Below, in pieces: positions 28,364 through 41,160 of a stretch of DNA of 64,000 nt (positions within the stretch are counted from its first letter, which is position 1; each line of letters opens with the position of its first letter). This DNA is from Hylemonella sp. (GTDB taxonomy: Bacteria > Pseudomonadota > Gammaproteobacteria > Burkholderiales > Burkholderiaceae_C). The position numbers and the translations under genes are program-made. Under the pieces are notes generated by a model. The model was not told the origin of the DNA, did no database searches, and was given only the letters and a program-made list of their open reading frames with translations. The stretch spans positions 62,001 to 126,000 of the forward strand of contig NZ_JAPZSV010000010.1 in the NCBI RefSeq assembly GCF_027532185.1, in the 5' to 3' direction.

Positions 28364-28486
28364 CACTTGCGATCATGTTGCGCCGCAACGTCTGCTTGCA
28401 AAATGGGGGCGGCCTTTCGTTTACATCCCGGAGGCAATCGGCGATGATTTGTGGGTTTTCCCCCGGAATTCCTACAAACATAGTCC

Positions 28487-30223
28487 ATGGCCGCCGTTGA
28501 CACTGCCATCCACCGCGAGAATGCCCCCGTGGCCCTGCCCGGGCTGGGTCGGGCCCTGATCCTCGCGGGCAAACTGGAACAGAAGTCGGCCGAGGAGATC
28601 TACCGCCGGGCGGCCGGCAACAAGACCAGCTTCATCGCCGAGCTCACCGGTTCCGGCGCTGTTTCGGCCGCCGATTTGGCCCACACCATGTCGGCGGCCT
28701 TCGCGGCACCCCTGATCGATCTGGATGCGGTGGACATCCACCGCCTGCCCAAGGAGCTGCTCGACCCGCGGATCTGCCACGACTACCGCGTGGTGGTACT
28801 GGGCAAGCGCAGCAACCGGCTCGTGGTGGCCACGGCCGACCCTTCGGACCAGGCCGCGGCCGAGAAGATCAAGTTCGCCAGCCAGATGGGGGTGGACTGG
28901 GTCATCGCCGAGTACGACAAGCTGCTCAAGCTGGTCGAGACCCACGCGACTTCGGCCTCCGAGGCCATTGACAACATCGTCGGCGGCGACATCGAGTTTG
29001 ACGAGTTCACGACCGAAGCCGACACAGACAGCGCTGATTCCACGACTTCGGAGGTCGAGGATGCGCCGGTCGTCAAGTTCCTGCACAAGATGCTGATCGA
29101 TGCGATCGGCATGCGGGCCTCGGACCTGCACTTCGAGCCCTATGAGCACAACTATCGCGTCCGCTTCCGCATCGATGGCGAGCTGCGCGAGATTGCTTCT
29201 CCCCCCGTGGCCATCAAGGACAAGCTCGCCTCGCGTATCAAGGTGATCTCCAAGATGGACATCTCGGAGAAGCGGGTGCCGCAGGACGGCAAGATGAAGC
29301 TCAAGGTCGGTCCGGAACGCGTCATCGACTTCCGTGTCAGCACCCTGCCCACGCTGTTCGGCGAGAAGATCGTGATCCGTATCCTCGACCCGAGCAGCGC
29401 CAAGCTCGGCATCGACGCCCTGGGCTATGACCCCGAAGAGAAGGCGCGCCTGCTCAATGCCATCGGACGCCCCTACGGCATGATCCTCGTCACCGGCCCG
29501 ACCGGTTCGGGCAAGACGGTGTCGCTGTACACCTGCCTGAACCTGCTGAACAAGCCTGGCGTCAACATCGCCACCGCCGAAGACCCCTCCGAAATCAACC
29601 TGCCGGGCGTGAACCAGGTCAACGTCAACGACAAGGCCGGCCTGACCTTCGCGGCGGCACTCAAGTCCTTCCTTCGCCAGGATCCGGACATCATCATGGT
29701 CGGCGAAATCCGTGATCTGGACACCGCCGACATCGCCATCAAGGCCGCGCAAACTGGCCACTTGGTGATGTCGACGCTGCACACCAACGATGCGCCGACC
29801 ACGCTGACCCGGATGCGCAACATGGGCATCGCGCCCTTCAACATTGCCTCCAGCGTGATCCTGATCACCGCCCAGCGCCTGGCACGCCGGCTGTGTCCCA
29901 ACTGCAAGGCGCCAATCGAGATTCCGAAGAAGACGCTGCTCGACGCCGGCTTCAGGCCCGACGAGCTGGATGGCTCCTGGATCGCCTACCGCCCCGTGGG
30001 CTGCTCGGCCTGCAACAACGGCTACAAAGGGCGTGTGGGCATCTACCAGGTCATGCCCATCAGCGAGGAGATGCAGCGCATCATCCTGCGCGATGGCTCC
30101 GCGCTGGAGATCGCCGAACAAGCCCAGGCCGAGGGCGTGCGCAATCTGCGCCAATCCGGCCTGCACAAGGTCAAGCAGGGTCTGACTTCGCTCGAGGAAG
30201 TCCTGGCCGTCACCAACGAATAA
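28487..30223 (+). CDS. pilB: Type IV pilus assembly ATPase PilB
   Basis: Hexameric ATPase that drives pilus extension at the inner membrane. The 578-residue protein has an N-terminal MshEN-like domain, then the secretion-ATPase core with Walker A GPTGSGKT near 337, Asp box and Walker B ([16 protein letters not shown]) and His box (STLHTNDA). A tetracysteine zinc site is present (CPNCK and CSACN, about 466-508). It heads pilB-pilC-pilD, followed by coaE, zapD and yacG, the standard arrangement. Confidence 0.96.
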   Translation: MAAVDTAIHRENAPVALPGLGRALILAGKLEQKSAEEIYRRAAGNKTSFIAELTGSGAVSAADLAHTMSAAFAAPLIDLDAVDIHRLPKELLDPRICHDYRVVVLGKRSNRLVVATADPSDQAAAEKIKFASQMGVDWVIAEYDKLLKLVETHATSASEAIDNIVGGDIEFDEFTTEADTDSADSTTSEVEDAPVVKFLHKMLIDAIGMRASDLHFEPYEHNYRVRFRIDGELREIASPPVAIKDKLASRIKVISKMDISEKRVPQDGKMKLKVGPERVIDFRVSTLPTLFGEKIVIRILDPSSAKLGIDALGYDPEEKARLLNAIGRPYGMILVTGPTGSGKTVSLYTCLNLLNKPGVNIATAEDPSEINLPGVNQVNVNDKAGLTFAAALKSFLRQDPDIIMVGEIRDLDTADIAIKAAQTGHLVMSTLHTNDAPTTLTRMRNMGIAPFNIASSVILITAQRLARRLCPNCKAPIEIPKKTLLDAGFRPDELDGSWIAYRPVGCSACNNGYKGRVGIYQVMPISEEMQRIILRDGSALEIAEQAQAEGVRNLRQSGLHKVKQGLTSLEEVLAVTNE

Positions 30224-30248
30224 ACACACGGGAGCATCAGGGGACACC

Positions 30249-31463
30249 ATGGCAACTGCACAACCCAAAGCCAAGGAACTGGTCTTCGAATGGGAAGGCA
30301 AGGACCGCAACGGCAAGCTGATGCGCGGCGAGATGCGCGCTGCCGGCGAAAACCAGGTGATGGCCTCGCTGCGCCGCCAGGGCATCCTGCCCGGCAAGGT
30401 CAAGAAGCGCAGGATGCGCTCGGGCAAGAAGATCACGCCGAAGGACCTCACGCTCTTCACGCGTCAGCTCGCCACCATGATGAAAGCCGGTGTGCCGCTG
30501 CTGCAGGCCTTCGACATCGTGGCACGTGGCAACTCCAACCCCAGCGTGACACGCCTGCTCAACGACATCCGCAACGATGTGGAGACCGGCACTTCGCTGA
30601 GCACGGCCTTCCGCAAGTACCCGCTCTACTTCGACAACCTCTACTGCAACCTGGTCGAGGCCGGGGAGGCCGCCGGTATCCTGGACCAGCTGCTCGACCG
30701 CCTGGCCGTTTACATGGAAAAGACCCAGGCCATCAAGCAGAAGATCAAGTCGGCCCTGATGTACCCGATCTCGGTGGTCGTCGTGGCTTTCGTCGTGATC
30801 GCCGTGATCATGATCTTCGTGATCCCGGCCTTCAAGGAGGTGTTCTCCTCTTTCGGCGCGGACCTGCCCGCCCCTACCCTGTTCGTGATCGGCATGAGCG
30901 AGTTCTTCGTGCAGTGGTGGTGGCTGATCTTTGGTGGCATAGGCGGCGGCTTGTACTTCTTCTTCCAGGCATGGCGACGCAACCGAGAAATGCAGCGCGT
31001 CATGGACCGGATGATGCTCAAGCTGCCCGTCTTCGGCGTGCTGATCGACAAGTCCTGCATCGCCCGTTGGACCCGCACCCTGTCCACGATGTTCGCCGCC
31101 GGCGTACCGCTGGTGGAGGCGCTGGATTCTGTCGGCGGCGCCTCGGGCAACTCGGTCTATGAAGAAGCCACGGTCAAGATCCAGCAGGAAGTTTCAACGG
31201 GCACCAGCCTCACGGCCGCCATGACCAATGTCCACCTGTTCCCGACCATGGTGCTGCAGATGTGCGCCATCGGCGAGGAGTCGGGCTCGATCGACCACAT
31301 GCTGGGCAAGGCGGCCGACTTCTACGAGGCCGAGGTCGATGACATGGTCGCCGGCCTGTCCAGCCTGATGGAACCCATCATCATCGTCTTCCTGGGCACC
31401 ATCATCGGCGGCATCGTGGTCTCTATGTACCTGCCGATCTTCAAGCTGGGCCAGGTGGTCTGA
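30249..31463 (+). CDS. pilC: Type IV pilus inner-membrane platform protein PilC
   Basis: Platform protein between PilB/PilT and the pilin pool, of the GspF family. The 404 residues show two repeated cytoplasmic GspF domains (about 70-195 and 275-395), each with the text LTLFTRQLATMMKAGVPLLQ or WTRTLSTMFAAGVPLVEALD, separated by membrane segments, and a final membrane helix ending in YLPIFKLGQVV. It starts 25 bp after pilB, and its stop overlaps the pilD start by one base. Confidence 0.96.
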   Translation: MATAQPKAKELVFEWEGKDRNGKLMRGEMRAAGENQVMASLRRQGILPGKVKKRRMRSGKKITPKDLTLFTRQLATMMKAGVPLLQAFDIVARGNSNPSVTRLLNDIRNDVETGTSLSTAFRKYPLYFDNLYCNLVEAGEAAGILDQLLDRLAVYMEKTQAIKQKIKSALMYPISVVVVAFVVIAVIMIFVIPAFKEVFSSFGADLPAPTLFVIGMSEFFVQWWWLIFGGIGGGLYFFFQAWRRNREMQRVMDRMMLKLPVFGVLIDKSCIARWTRTLSTMFAAGVPLVEALDSVGGASGNSVYEEATVKIQQEVSTGTSLTAAMTNVHLFPTMVLQMCAIGEESGSIDHMLGKAADFYEAEVDDMVAGLSSLMEPIIIVFLGTIIGGIVVSMYLPIFKLGQVV

Positions 31464-32305
31464 TGCTGGTCTCGCAGGGTTTCGACGCCGGCCTCGCCGG
31501 CGTCCTGGGGCTGATGATCGGCAGCTTCCTCAACGTCGTCATCTACCGTCTGCCCAAGATCATGGAGCGCCAGTGGGCTGCCGAATGTGCCGAACTGGTC
31601 GGCAAGGAGCCCGAGACCACAGAGACGTTCAATCTCGTCGTACCGCGCTCGCGTTGCCAGAAATGCGGCCACCAGCTCCACGCGTACGAAAACATCCCGG
31701 TGCTCAGCTACCTGTTTTTGCGCGGCAAGTGCTCTGCCTGCGGCACCCGAATCAGCCCGCGCTACCCGCTGGTCGAGCTGGTCACTGCCGCACTCTTTGC
31801 GTGGTGCGTCTGGCGCTGGGGCGTCACCCCTACCGGACTGGCCTGGTGCGGCTTCTCGGCGGCCATCGTGGCGCTGGCCATGATCGACTGGGATACCACC
31901 CTGCTGCCGGATGACATCACCCTGCCCCTGCTCTGGGCAGGCCTGATCGTCGCTGCACTGCGGTGGAACACCGTCAGCCTGCCCGATGCCCTCTGGGGGG
32001 CCGTTGGTGGCTACCTCTCCCTGTGGCTGGTCTACTGGAGCTTCAAGCTCGTGACCGGCAAGGAGGGCATGGGCTACGGCGACTTCAAGCTGTTCGCTGC
32101 GCTCGGTGCCTGGTTCGGCTGGACGGCCCTGGTGCCCATGATCCTCATGGCCTCGGTCATCGGCGCCATCGTGGGCATTGCGCTCAAACTCAACAGCAGC
32201 TTGCGTGAGGGGGGCTATGTGCCCTTTGGCCCCTTCCTGGCCGCGGCCGGCCTCACGGCCATGATCTTCGGGCCGCAAAGCATCCTGCGCGCCGTCGGAC
32301 TCTGA
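31463..32305 (+). CDS. pilD: Prepilin peptidase / N-methyltransferase PilD
   Basis: Bifunctional aspartic membrane protease that cleaves prepilin leaders and methylates the new N-terminus. The 280-residue protein has two cysteine pairs (CQKC and CSAC) in the first cytoplasmic loop, required for the methylase domain, and the two catalytic aspartates in MIDWDTTLLPDD and GYGDFKL. Eight membrane helices are expected. TGATG overlap with pilC indicates translational coupling, and coaE follows after 3 bp. Confidence 0.96.
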   Translation: MLVSQGFDAGLAGVLGLMIGSFLNVVIYRLPKIMERQWAAECAELVGKEPETTETFNLVVPRSRCQKCGHQLHAYENIPVLSYLFLRGKCSACGTRISPRYPLVELVTAALFAWCVWRWGVTPTGLAWCGFSAAIVALAMIDWDTTLLPDDITLPLLWAGLIVAALRWNTVSLPDALWGAVGGYLSLWLVYWSFKLVTGKEGMGYGDFKLFAALGAWFGWTALVPMILMASVIGAIVGIALKLNSSLREGGYVPFGPFLAAAGLTAMIFGPQSILRAVGL

Positions 32306-32308
32306 GTG

Positions 32309-32917
32309 ATGCGGGACGTGCTGCGTCTGGGCCTCACGGGAGGTATCGGCAGCGGCAAGAGCACCGTGGCGGGCCTGCTGGCCCGGCATGGCGCCGTGGT
32401 CATCGACGCCGACGCCATCTCGCGCCAGACCACCGCCCGCGGCGGTGCGGCGATCGGGGCCATCCGCCAGGTTTTCGGGCCCGAACTCATCGGTCCCGAC
32501 GGCGCCCTCGACCGCGGACGGATGCGCACCCTGGCCTTCAGTGATCTCACGGCCCGGCAGCGGCTGGAACAGATCATCCATCCTTTGGTGGGACAGGAAA
32601 CCCAACGCCAGGCTGAAGCAGCCGCGCGTGCGGGCGCGCGCTGCATCGTGTTCGACATCCCCTTGCTGGTGGAGTCGTCGCGCTGGCGCACCCAGCTCGA
32701 CCAAGTGCTGGTCATCGACTGCCACCCCGAAACGCAGATCGCGCGGGTGATGCAGCGCAGCCAGCTGCAGCGCGCCGAGATCGAGCGCATCATGGCTCAG
32801 CAGGCCAACCGGCTGCAGCGCCTGCAGGCGGCCGACCATGTGATCTGCAATGACGGGAATGACCTCTCCCAACTCACCTCGCTTGTGGCCGGGTCGGCCT
32901 GCCTCTTCGGGCTATGA
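32309..32917 (+). CDS. coaE: Dephospho-CoA kinase
   Basis: Last enzyme of coenzyme A synthesis: phosphorylates the 3' hydroxyl of dephospho-CoA. The 202 residues begin with P-loop GGIGSGKST at 11-19 and contain the family text VVIDADAISRQTT and FDIPLLVESSRW. The ATG at this position was preferred to a GTG three bases earlier. It lies 3 bp after pilD in the conserved pilD-coaE-zapD-yacG order. Confidence 0.96.
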   Translation: MRDVLRLGLTGGIGSGKSTVAGLLARHGAVVIDADAISRQTTARGGAAIGAIRQVFGPELIGPDGALDRGRMRTLAFSDLTARQRLEQIIHPLVGQETQRQAEAAARAGARCIVFDIPLLVESSRWRTQLDQVLVIDCHPETQIARVMQRSQLQRAEIERIMAQQANRLQRLQAADHVICNDGNDLSQLTSLVAGSACLFGL

Positions 32918-32939
32918 TCGGGCGTCGGGAAGCAGCAGC

Positions 32940-33695
32940 GTGATCACCTACGAATACCCCTTCAACGAGCGTATCAGGACCTATCTCCGGCTGGAGAGCC
33001 TGTTTCGCCGCCTGCTGGAGCTGGTGGCTCGTGATCAAGCACTGGACCACCATTACGCCCTGGCCAGCCTGTTCGAAGTCATGGACGTCGGTGCCCGGGC
33101 CGACCTCAAGTCCGACGTGCTACGGGATCTGGACAAGCAGAAACAGGTGCTCAACGGCTACCGGGGCAACCCCAGCATTGCGCAAGGCGTGCTCGACGAG
33201 GTGTTGCAGCAGATCGAACAGAGCTACAGCCAGCTCAACAGCCTCTCTGGCAAGGTCGGCCATGTGCTGACCGAGAACGACTGGCTCATGAGCATCCGCA
33301 GCCGCATCGGCATCCCCGGCGGCACGTGCGCCTTCGACCTGCCGGCCTACTATGCCTGGCAGCACGAAGTCCCCGAGCAACGCCGCGCCGACCTGCAGCG
33401 CTGGGTTGCCAACCTCACACCGCTGGCCGATGCCATCGGCCTGCTGCTGACCTTGCTGCGCGACTCGGGCGTGCCACAGAAAGTGCTGGCCCAGGCCGGT
33501 CAGTTTCAGCAGGCCTTGCCGCAGGGTCGCACCTTCCAGCTCCTGCGCCTGGCCATCGATCCAGCCCTGGGCCTGATCCCCGAAATCAGCGGCAACCGCC
33601 TCATCGTCTCCATCCGGCTCATGCAGCTCGGAGAGGACGAGCGCCTGCATGCCGGCAACCAGGACGCCAGCTTCGAACTGACCTTGTGCTCCTGA
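32940..33695 (+). CDS. zapD: Cell division protein ZapD
   Basis: Cytoplasmic FtsZ-associated protein that bundles FtsZ protofilaments. The 251-residue protein opens ITYEYPFNERIRTYLRLE, the family hallmark, and contains LNSLSGKVGHVLTENDWLMSIR and the C-terminal GNRLIVSIR region. The start is GTG at 32940; the open frame extends into coaE, but that part is not ZapD. yacG follows after 17 bp. Confidence 0.95.
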   Translation: MITYEYPFNERIRTYLRLESLFRRLLELVARDQALDHHYALASLFEVMDVGARADLKSDVLRDLDKQKQVLNGYRGNPSIAQGVLDEVLQQIEQSYSQLNSLSGKVGHVLTENDWLMSIRSRIGIPGGTCAFDLPAYYAWQHEVPEQRRADLQRWVANLTPLADAIGLLLTLLRDSGVPQKVLAQAGQFQQALPQGRTFQLLRLAIDPALGLIPEISGNRLIVSIRLMQLGEDERLHAGNQDASFELTLCS

Positions 33696-33712
33696 ACACA
33701 CTTGGTGTGAGC

Positions 33713-33934
33713 ATGTCCCGTCCCGACGATCCCTACCCCATCGCCAAGCCACGTCTGGTCAGCTGCCCGAACTGCGGCGGTGACAGCGTCTACGGCTCGA
33801 GCAATCCACATCGGCCTTTCTGCAGCGAACGCTGCAAGAAGATGGATCTCGGCGCCTGGGCCAGCGAGAGCTTTCGCGTCCCCGCCGAAGCACCGCCGGA
33901 CGCGCAGGAATTCGGCGATCCGAAACTTCAGTGA
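33713..33934 (+). CDS. yacG: DNA gyrase inhibitor YacG (zinc-binding)
   Basis: Small zinc protein that inhibits DNA gyrase in E. coli. The 73 residues contain the CPNC and CSERC cysteine pairs in SCPNCGGDSVYGSSNPHRPFC and the motif KKMDLGAWASE. It is the last gene of the pil-coaE-zapD group, and its end overlaps the convergent mutT gene by 7 bp. Confidence 0.94.
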   Translation: MSRPDDPYPIAKPRLVSCPNCGGDSVYGSSNPHRPFCSERCKKMDLGAWASESFRVPAEAPPDAQEFGDPKLQ

Positions 33935-34410
33935 GCCGCGGTCTGGATGGGGCCGGCGTGGCCTCCTTCCTCGGCCAGCCAGTGCAGTACCGGTATAGCG
34001 CCTGGCAGCACCGGCGCAGGCTGCACCGGCAGCTGCGCCCAGGTGCAGGATTGCCCCTCACGCATCTGCAGCTCACCCTGCCAGCGCAGCACCTTGCAGA
34101 AATTCAGCCGCACGAGTGCATGGGGATAGTCGACCACCTCGGTCTTCCAGGGAAAGACGTCACCAACCTCCAGGGTGATGCCCAGCTCCTCATGCAGTTC
34201 GCGCCGCAGGGCCTGGGCCACGGTCTCGCCAGCCTCGAGCTTGCCACCCGGGAACTCCCAATAGCCCGCATAGACCTTGCCCTCGGGGCGCGAGGTCAGG
34301 AGGAAGCGCCCGTCGGGCTGCAGCAGGATGCCCACAGCGACTTCCGTGATGGGACGGTCGGCCCCCCCCTGGCGCGGGCGGTCGGCATCGGCAACCAGCG
34401 GCGGCTTCAT
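33928..34410 (-). CDS. mutT: Nudix hydrolase of the MutT type
   Basis: Hydrolyses oxidised nucleotides such as 8-oxo-dGTP, lowering mutation. The 160 residues contain the complete Nudix box GGKLEAGETVAQALRRELHEE and the MutT text VAVGILLQPDGRFLLTSRPEGK with YAGYWEFP. Some MutT-like proteins of this context have other substrates, so mutator activity is inferred. The start overlaps the stop of the DUF815 gene by 4 bp, suggesting coupling. It converges on yacG. Confidence 0.9.
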   Translation of the reverse strand: MKPPLVADADRPRQGGADRPITEVAVGILLQPDGRFLLTSRPEGKVYAGYWEFPGGKLEAGETVAQALRRELHEELGITLEVGDVFPWKTEVVDYPHALVRLNFCKVLRWQGELQMREGQSCTWAQLPVQPAPVLPGAIPVLHWLAEEGGHAGPIQTAAH

Positions 34411-35282
34411 GCGCCGGCGTGCCTGCCCGCGTAGTCCTTGGCGAACTGGTAGGCCACGCGCCCGCTGCGTGAGCCGCGCTCCAGCGCCCAGACCAATGCT
34501 TCGGGCTGCGCCGCCGCGATGGCTGCAGCGGGCACCCCGAAGGACGACAACCACTGCGCCACGATGCTCAGGTATTCATCCTGGCTGAACGGATAGAAGC
34601 TCACCCAGAGGCCGAAGCGCTCGGACAGGGAGATCTTCTCCTCCACCACCTCGCCCGGATGGATCTCGCCATCCTCGGTGTGCTGGTAGCTGAGGTTGTC
34701 CTTCATGTACTCAGGCAGCAGATGGCGTCGGTTGCTGGTCACATAGATCAGCACATTAGGCGTGGCGGCCGCCACCGAGCCATCGAGGATGGACTTGAGC
34801 GCCTTGTAGCCGCCCTCGCCATCCTCGAAGCTCAGGTCGTCACAGAAGACGATGAACTTCTCGGGCCGTTGCGAGACGACCTCCACGATGTCGGGCAGGT
34901 CGGTCATGTCGGCCTTGTCGACCTCGATCAGGCGCAGGCCCTGACCTGCATAGGTGTGCAGGCAGGCTCGGATCAGGGAGGACTTGCCGGTGCCGCGCGC
35001 GCCGGTCAACAGCACGTTGTTAGCCGGCAGGCCGCGCACGAACTGCTCGGTGTTGCGCTGGATCTTCTCTTTCTGCTGATCGATCTCCTTGAGCTGGTCC
35101 AGCTTCATCGCGGCGACATGGCGCACGGGCTCGATGACCCCATGCCCGGAGCTGCGCTTGCGGTAGCGAAAGGCAAGGGATGCCTCCCAGTCCGGCTGGC
35201 TCAGGGGCTGCGGCAAGATGGCCTCGATGCGCAGCATCAGCTGCTCGGCGCGATCGATCAGACGTTCAAATTTCTCGTTCAT
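34407..35282 (-). CDS. DUF815 family AAA+ ATPase
   Basis: Cytoplasmic ATPase of 291 residues in the DUF815 family, function unknown. Walker A is GARGTGKSS, Walker B is FIVFCDDLSFE, and the N-terminal region FRYRKRSSGHGVIEPVRH is typical of the family. It overlaps mutT by 4 bp and lies 30 bp from argJ, the common order in Comamonadaceae-type genomes. No clear link to DNA repair is visible beyond the mutT coupling. Confidence 0.88.
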   Translation of the reverse strand: MNEKFERLIDRAEQLMLRIEAILPQPLSQPDWEASLAFRYRKRSSGHGVIEPVRHVAAMKLDQLKEIDQQKEKIQRNTEQFVRGLPANNVLLTGARGTGKSSLIRACLHTYAGQGLRLIEVDKADMTDLPDIVEVVSQRPEKFIVFCDDLSFEDGEGGYKALKSILDGSVAAATPNVLIYVTSNRRHLLPEYMKDNLSYQHTEDGEIHPGEVVEEKISLSERFGLWVSFYPFSQDEYLSIVAQWLSSFGVPAAAIAAAQPEALVWALERGSRSGRVAYQFAKDYAGRHAGA

Positions 35283-35312
35283 GCGTAGGCGGACCGATGT
35301 CCCGTCCAGGAC

Positions 35313-36542
35313 TCAGGACCGGTAATCGGCGTTGATCGACACGTAATCGTGACTGAAGTCGCAGGTCCAGACCGTGTCCTCGGCCGAGCCGCGGCCCAGC
35401 ACCACGCGCACCGTGATCTCGCTCTGCTTCATCACGCGCTGACCGTCCTCTTCGCGGTAGGTGGGGTTGCGCCCGCCCTGCACAGCCACGTGTACATCGT
35501 CCAGATAGAGATCGATCTTGCTCTGGTCCAGGTCGGCAATACCGGCATAGCCCACGGCCGCCAGGATACGGCCCAGATTGGGATCGCTGGCATAGAAGGC
35601 CGTCTTGACCAGGGGCGAATGCGCGATCGCATAGGCCACCAGCCGGCATTCCTCGGCTGATCTGCCGCCTTGCACGCGCACGGTGATGAACTTGGTGGCC
35701 CCCTCGCCGTCGCGCACGATGGCCTGGGCCAGCCGGCGCGCGACATCGAGCATGGCGGCCTTGAGCGTTCGCCCGTCAGCGCTGTCCAGGGTATCGATGA
35801 CGGGATGCGCAGCCTTGTTGCTCGCGATCACCACAAAGGAATCGTTGGTCGAGGTATCGCCATCGACCGTCACGCGGTTGAAAGAACCCTCGGCCAGCTC
35901 GCGCGCCAGCTGCTGCATCACGGAGGGGCTCACGAGCGCATCGGTCGCCATATAGCCCAGCATGGTGGCCATATTGGGGCGGATCATGCCAGCACCCTTG
36001 CTAATGCCGGTGATGCTGACCTTGACGCCACCGATCATGACCTGGGTGCCGAATGCCTTGGGCACGGTGTCCGTGGTCATGATGCCCTCGGCCGCACGCG
36101 CCCAATTGTCCTCGCGCGCATCGGCGATGGCGGCGGGCAGGCCAGCCACGATACGCTCTGAAGGCAGCGGCTCCATGATCACGCCGGTGGAGAAAGGCAG
36201 CACCTGCTCAGGTGCAATCTTCAGATGGGTCGCCAGCGCGGCACAGGTGCTGCGCGCACGCTGCAGACCTTCGGCCCCCGTGCCGGCATTGGCATTACCG
36301 GTGTTGATGACCATGGCACGGATACCCTTGCCGGCCGCAAGATGTTCACGACAGATCTGCACCGGCGCGGCACAAAAGCGGTTCTGCGTGAAGACGCCGC
36401 CAACGCTAGCCCCCTCGTCCAGCAGGACGACGGTCAGATCCTTGCGGTTGGCCTTGCGTACCCCGGCCTCGGTGACGCCGATACGCACGCCAGCAACAGG
36501 AAAGAGTTCAGCCGGGTTGGGAGCGGACAGGTTGACGGGCAT
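35313..36542 (-). CDS. argJ: Bifunctional glutamate N-acetyltransferase / ornithine acetyltransferase
   Basis: Enzyme of arginine synthesis that recycles the acetyl group from acetylornithine to glutamate and may also make N-acetylglutamate. The 409-residue precursor self-cleaves at the conserved threonine of [13 protein letters not shown], giving alpha and beta chains. Other family text includes [13 protein letters not shown] and [10 protein letters not shown]. Monofunctional versus bifunctional activity cannot be told from sequence. It lies 18 bp after secA. Confidence 0.95.
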   Translation of the reverse strand: MPVNLSAPNPAELFPVAGVRIGVTEAGVRKANRKDLTVVLLDEGASVGGVFTQNRFCAAPVQICREHLAAGKGIRAMVINTGNANAGTGAEGLQRARSTCAALATHLKIAPEQVLPFSTGVIMEPLPSERIVAGLPAAIADAREDNWARAAEGIMTTDTVPKAFGTQVMIGGVKVSITGISKGAGMIRPNMATMLGYMATDALVSPSVMQQLARELAEGSFNRVTVDGDTSTNDSFVVIASNKAAHPVIDTLDSADGRTLKAAMLDVARRLAQAIVRDGEGATKFITVRVQGGRSAEECRLVAYAIAHSPLVKTAFYASDPNLGRILAAVGYAGIADLDQSKIDLYLDDVHVAVQGGRNPTYREEDGQRVMKQSEITVRVVLGRGSAEDTVWTCDFSHDYVSINADYRS

Positions 36543-36560
36543 GGTGCAACTCGATGGATT

Positions 36561-39305
<2,745 letters not shown>

Positions 39306-39404
39306 GAACGCTGTACCGCCCTGCCGCTCCGATGGAGAGACGGGGCCGTGCAATCCTTATCAGTCTAGATCGATGAGTGTTGCCCTGTGCCGGCAACAGC
39401 GAAA

Positions 39405-39426
39405 CCCGGTGCCTGTGGGCACCGGG
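39405..39426 (-). terminator. Hairpin after the M23 peptidase gene
   Basis: CCCGGTGCC and GGCACCGGG pair around TGTG or CACA, a 9-bp GC stem in the 139-bp gap between the M23 gene and secA. On the minus strand only TTTCGC follows, so it is a weak intrinsic terminator at best. Confidence 0.5.
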
Positions 39427-39444
39427 AGCGCGAAGCGCTTGATT

Positions 39445-40638
39445 CTACCGTTGCGCCGCCGAGGGGGCCTCGGAGGCCAGGGCGGCAGCGGGCTGGGCCG
39501 ACGCCGTCCTGGCGGTTGCGACTGCAGGGGTCGCGGAAGACGACAGAGGTGCCGGCGGGGCGCCGGGCTGAACGGCCGGGGGCACCTGTGCCGCGGGCGG
39601 TGCTGCAGGCTTGGGGGAGACGGGAGCCGTGGGTACCACGACGGTAGGCGTCAGCGCTGGGCGCTGCACGGGGGGCGGCACCGCCGCGACCGGGGTTTTG
39701 GTCAGCGGCGCCGCAGCCACCTGGACCGGCTGGCCACGGTTCGCATTCATGAACTTGTTCGGATCCTGGGGCACGCCACGCACCAGCACCTCGAAGTGCA
39801 GATGCGGACCGGTCGAGCGGCCGGTGCTGCCGACTTCGGCGATCTTCTGTCCACGCTTGACCAGATCACCTTTCTTGACCATGACCTTGGACGCGTGGGC
39901 ATAGCGCGTGACGAGATCCTTGCCATGGTCGACCTCGACCATATTGCCGTAGTCGGGCCGGAACTCCTGCGTGACCACCACCCCGCCAGCGGCAGCCAGT
40001 ATGGCCGTTCCCGCGGAGGACTGGTAGTCGATTCCGGTGTGCAGCGCCGAACGGCCGGTGAAGGGGTCGATGCGCCAGCCAAAGCCCGAACCCGCCCCAC
40101 CGAAAGCCACCGGGTGCTGGGTCGGGATCATCATGGACTTGACCTTCTGCTCGAACAGCCGGGACTCGACCACCGACATCAGGTCGGTGCGCTGGCCCGC
40201 CACGCGGTCCAGATCTTCCAGCGTCTTCTGCAGCTCTTCCATGGTCAGCGGGCGACCCGAGACCAGCGCGCCGCCCTGCCCGGGCCGGGCCTTGATATCT
40301 GAGGGGTTGATGCCGGCCAGACCGGAAACGCGCTCACCCAGAGATTCCAGCTGCAGCAGTTTCGCTTGCATCTCGCCAATGCGGCGAGCCATCACATCCA
40401 GGTTCTCCCGCATGAAACGGTCACGCAGGGCAAATTCATCCTTGACGACCAGCTTGACCAGCGCCCCGATCACGGGCCAGCCTTCGCGGGCGCCCTTGAG
40501 AAACACCCAGTGGTACAGGCCGGCAGCCACCAGCATCAGCGCAAACGACAGGCTCAGGCCGGCCAGCAGCAGCTTGGTACCACTCAGATGTATTGCACGG
40601 CTTCTGGCCAGCCATGCATCCGTGATAATCAAATGCAT
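39445..40638 (-). CDS. M23 family metallopeptidase (LytM-type)
   Basis: Membrane-anchored murein endopeptidase-type protein. The 397 residues begin with a cytoplasmic stretch, one membrane helix (about 22-47) and a coiled-coil region, followed by a LytM/M23 domain (about 190-300) with zinc ligands in LHTGIDY and GPHLHFEV. The last 90 residues are a long P/A-rich tail. With both ligand motifs intact, it is probably catalytic and not just an activator such as EnvC. It diverges from the DciA-like gene by 29 bp. Confidence 0.92.
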   Translation of the reverse strand: MHLIITDAWLARSRAIHLSGTKLLLAGLSLSFALMLVAAGLYHWVFLKGAREGWPVIGALVKLVVKDEFALRDRFMRENLDVMARRIGEMQAKLLQLESLGERVSGLAGINPSDIKARPGQGGALVSGRPLTMEELQKTLEDLDRVAGQRTDLMSVVESRLFEQKVKSMMIPTQHPVAFGGAGSGFGWRIDPFTGRSALHTGIDYQSSAGTAILAAAGGVVVTQEFRPDYGNMVEVDHGKDLVTRYAHASKVMVKKGDLVKRGQKIAEVGSTGRSTGPHLHFEVLVRGVPQDPNKFMNANRGQPVQVAAAPLTKTPVAAVPPPVQRPALTPTVVVPTAPVSPKPAAPPAAQVPPAVQPGAPPAPLSSSATPAVATARTASAQPAAALASEAPSAAQR

Positions 40639-40667
40639 CTTTCTTCCTCTACGCCCGCCACCGGATC

Positions 40668-40982
40668 ATGACCCGTCGCCACCAGCCCTACAGCTTGCTG
40701 CAGGCCACGCAGGAGTCACCCGTCCTCGCCCGGCTGAGTGAACTCAGCAGGGACTCTGTTGCTCGGCTCAGGGCTGTTGAACCGATGATACCGGCCGTCC
40801 TGCGCAGCGCAGTCACGGCGGGGCCGATCGACGGCCCCAATTGGTGTCTGATTGTTAACAGCAATGCTGCTGCCGCCAAGATCCGACAACTGCTGCCGGC
40901 CATGGCGGCCCATCTGCGCAGCAAGGGCTGGGAGGTTAGCGCAATTCGCCTCAAAGTACAAATTCCCAGCTCTTTTCGATAG
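40668..40982 (+). CDS. DciA-like (DUF721) protein
   Basis: Small cytoplasmic protein of 104 residues resembling the DUF721/DciA family, whose members load the replicative helicase in bacteria lacking DnaC. The visible family features are a helical N-terminus (LLQATQESPVLARLSEL) and the KH-like core (NWCLIVNSNAAAAKIRQLLPAMAAHL). The assignment rests on size, core text and its place next to secA and the M23 gene, which is where dciA-like genes occur in betaproteobacteria. Replication role is inferred. Confidence 0.72.
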   Translation: MTRRHQPYSLLQATQESPVLARLSELSRDSVARLRAVEPMIPAVLRSAVTAGPIDGPNWCLIVNSNAAAAKIRQLLPAMAAHLRSKGWEVSAIRLKVQIPSSFR

Positions 40983-41016
40983 CAGGAACCGTACCAGAAG
41001 AGGCCTACTGAAAGGC

Positions 41017-41092
41017 TGGTGCCGATTGTCGGATTCGAACTGACGACCTACCGCTTACAAGGCGGGTGCTCTACCAACTGAGCTAAATCGGC
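41017..41092 (-). tRNA. tRNA-Thr (anticodon TGT)
   Basis: A 76-base cloverleaf on the minus strand: acceptor GCCGATT pairs with AATCGGC, the D arm contains GCTCAGTTGGTAGAGC, the anticodon loop is CTTGTAA with anticodon TGT, the T loop is TTCGAAT, and CCA is encoded. It reads ACA and, by wobble, other threonine codons. Confidence 0.97.
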
Positions 41093-41160
41093 GTGGTCTG
41101 AATTCTAACGGAGCCCTGTGCGCCCAGGCTGCTCGGAACGCCTCGGAGGACGGGGACGCC

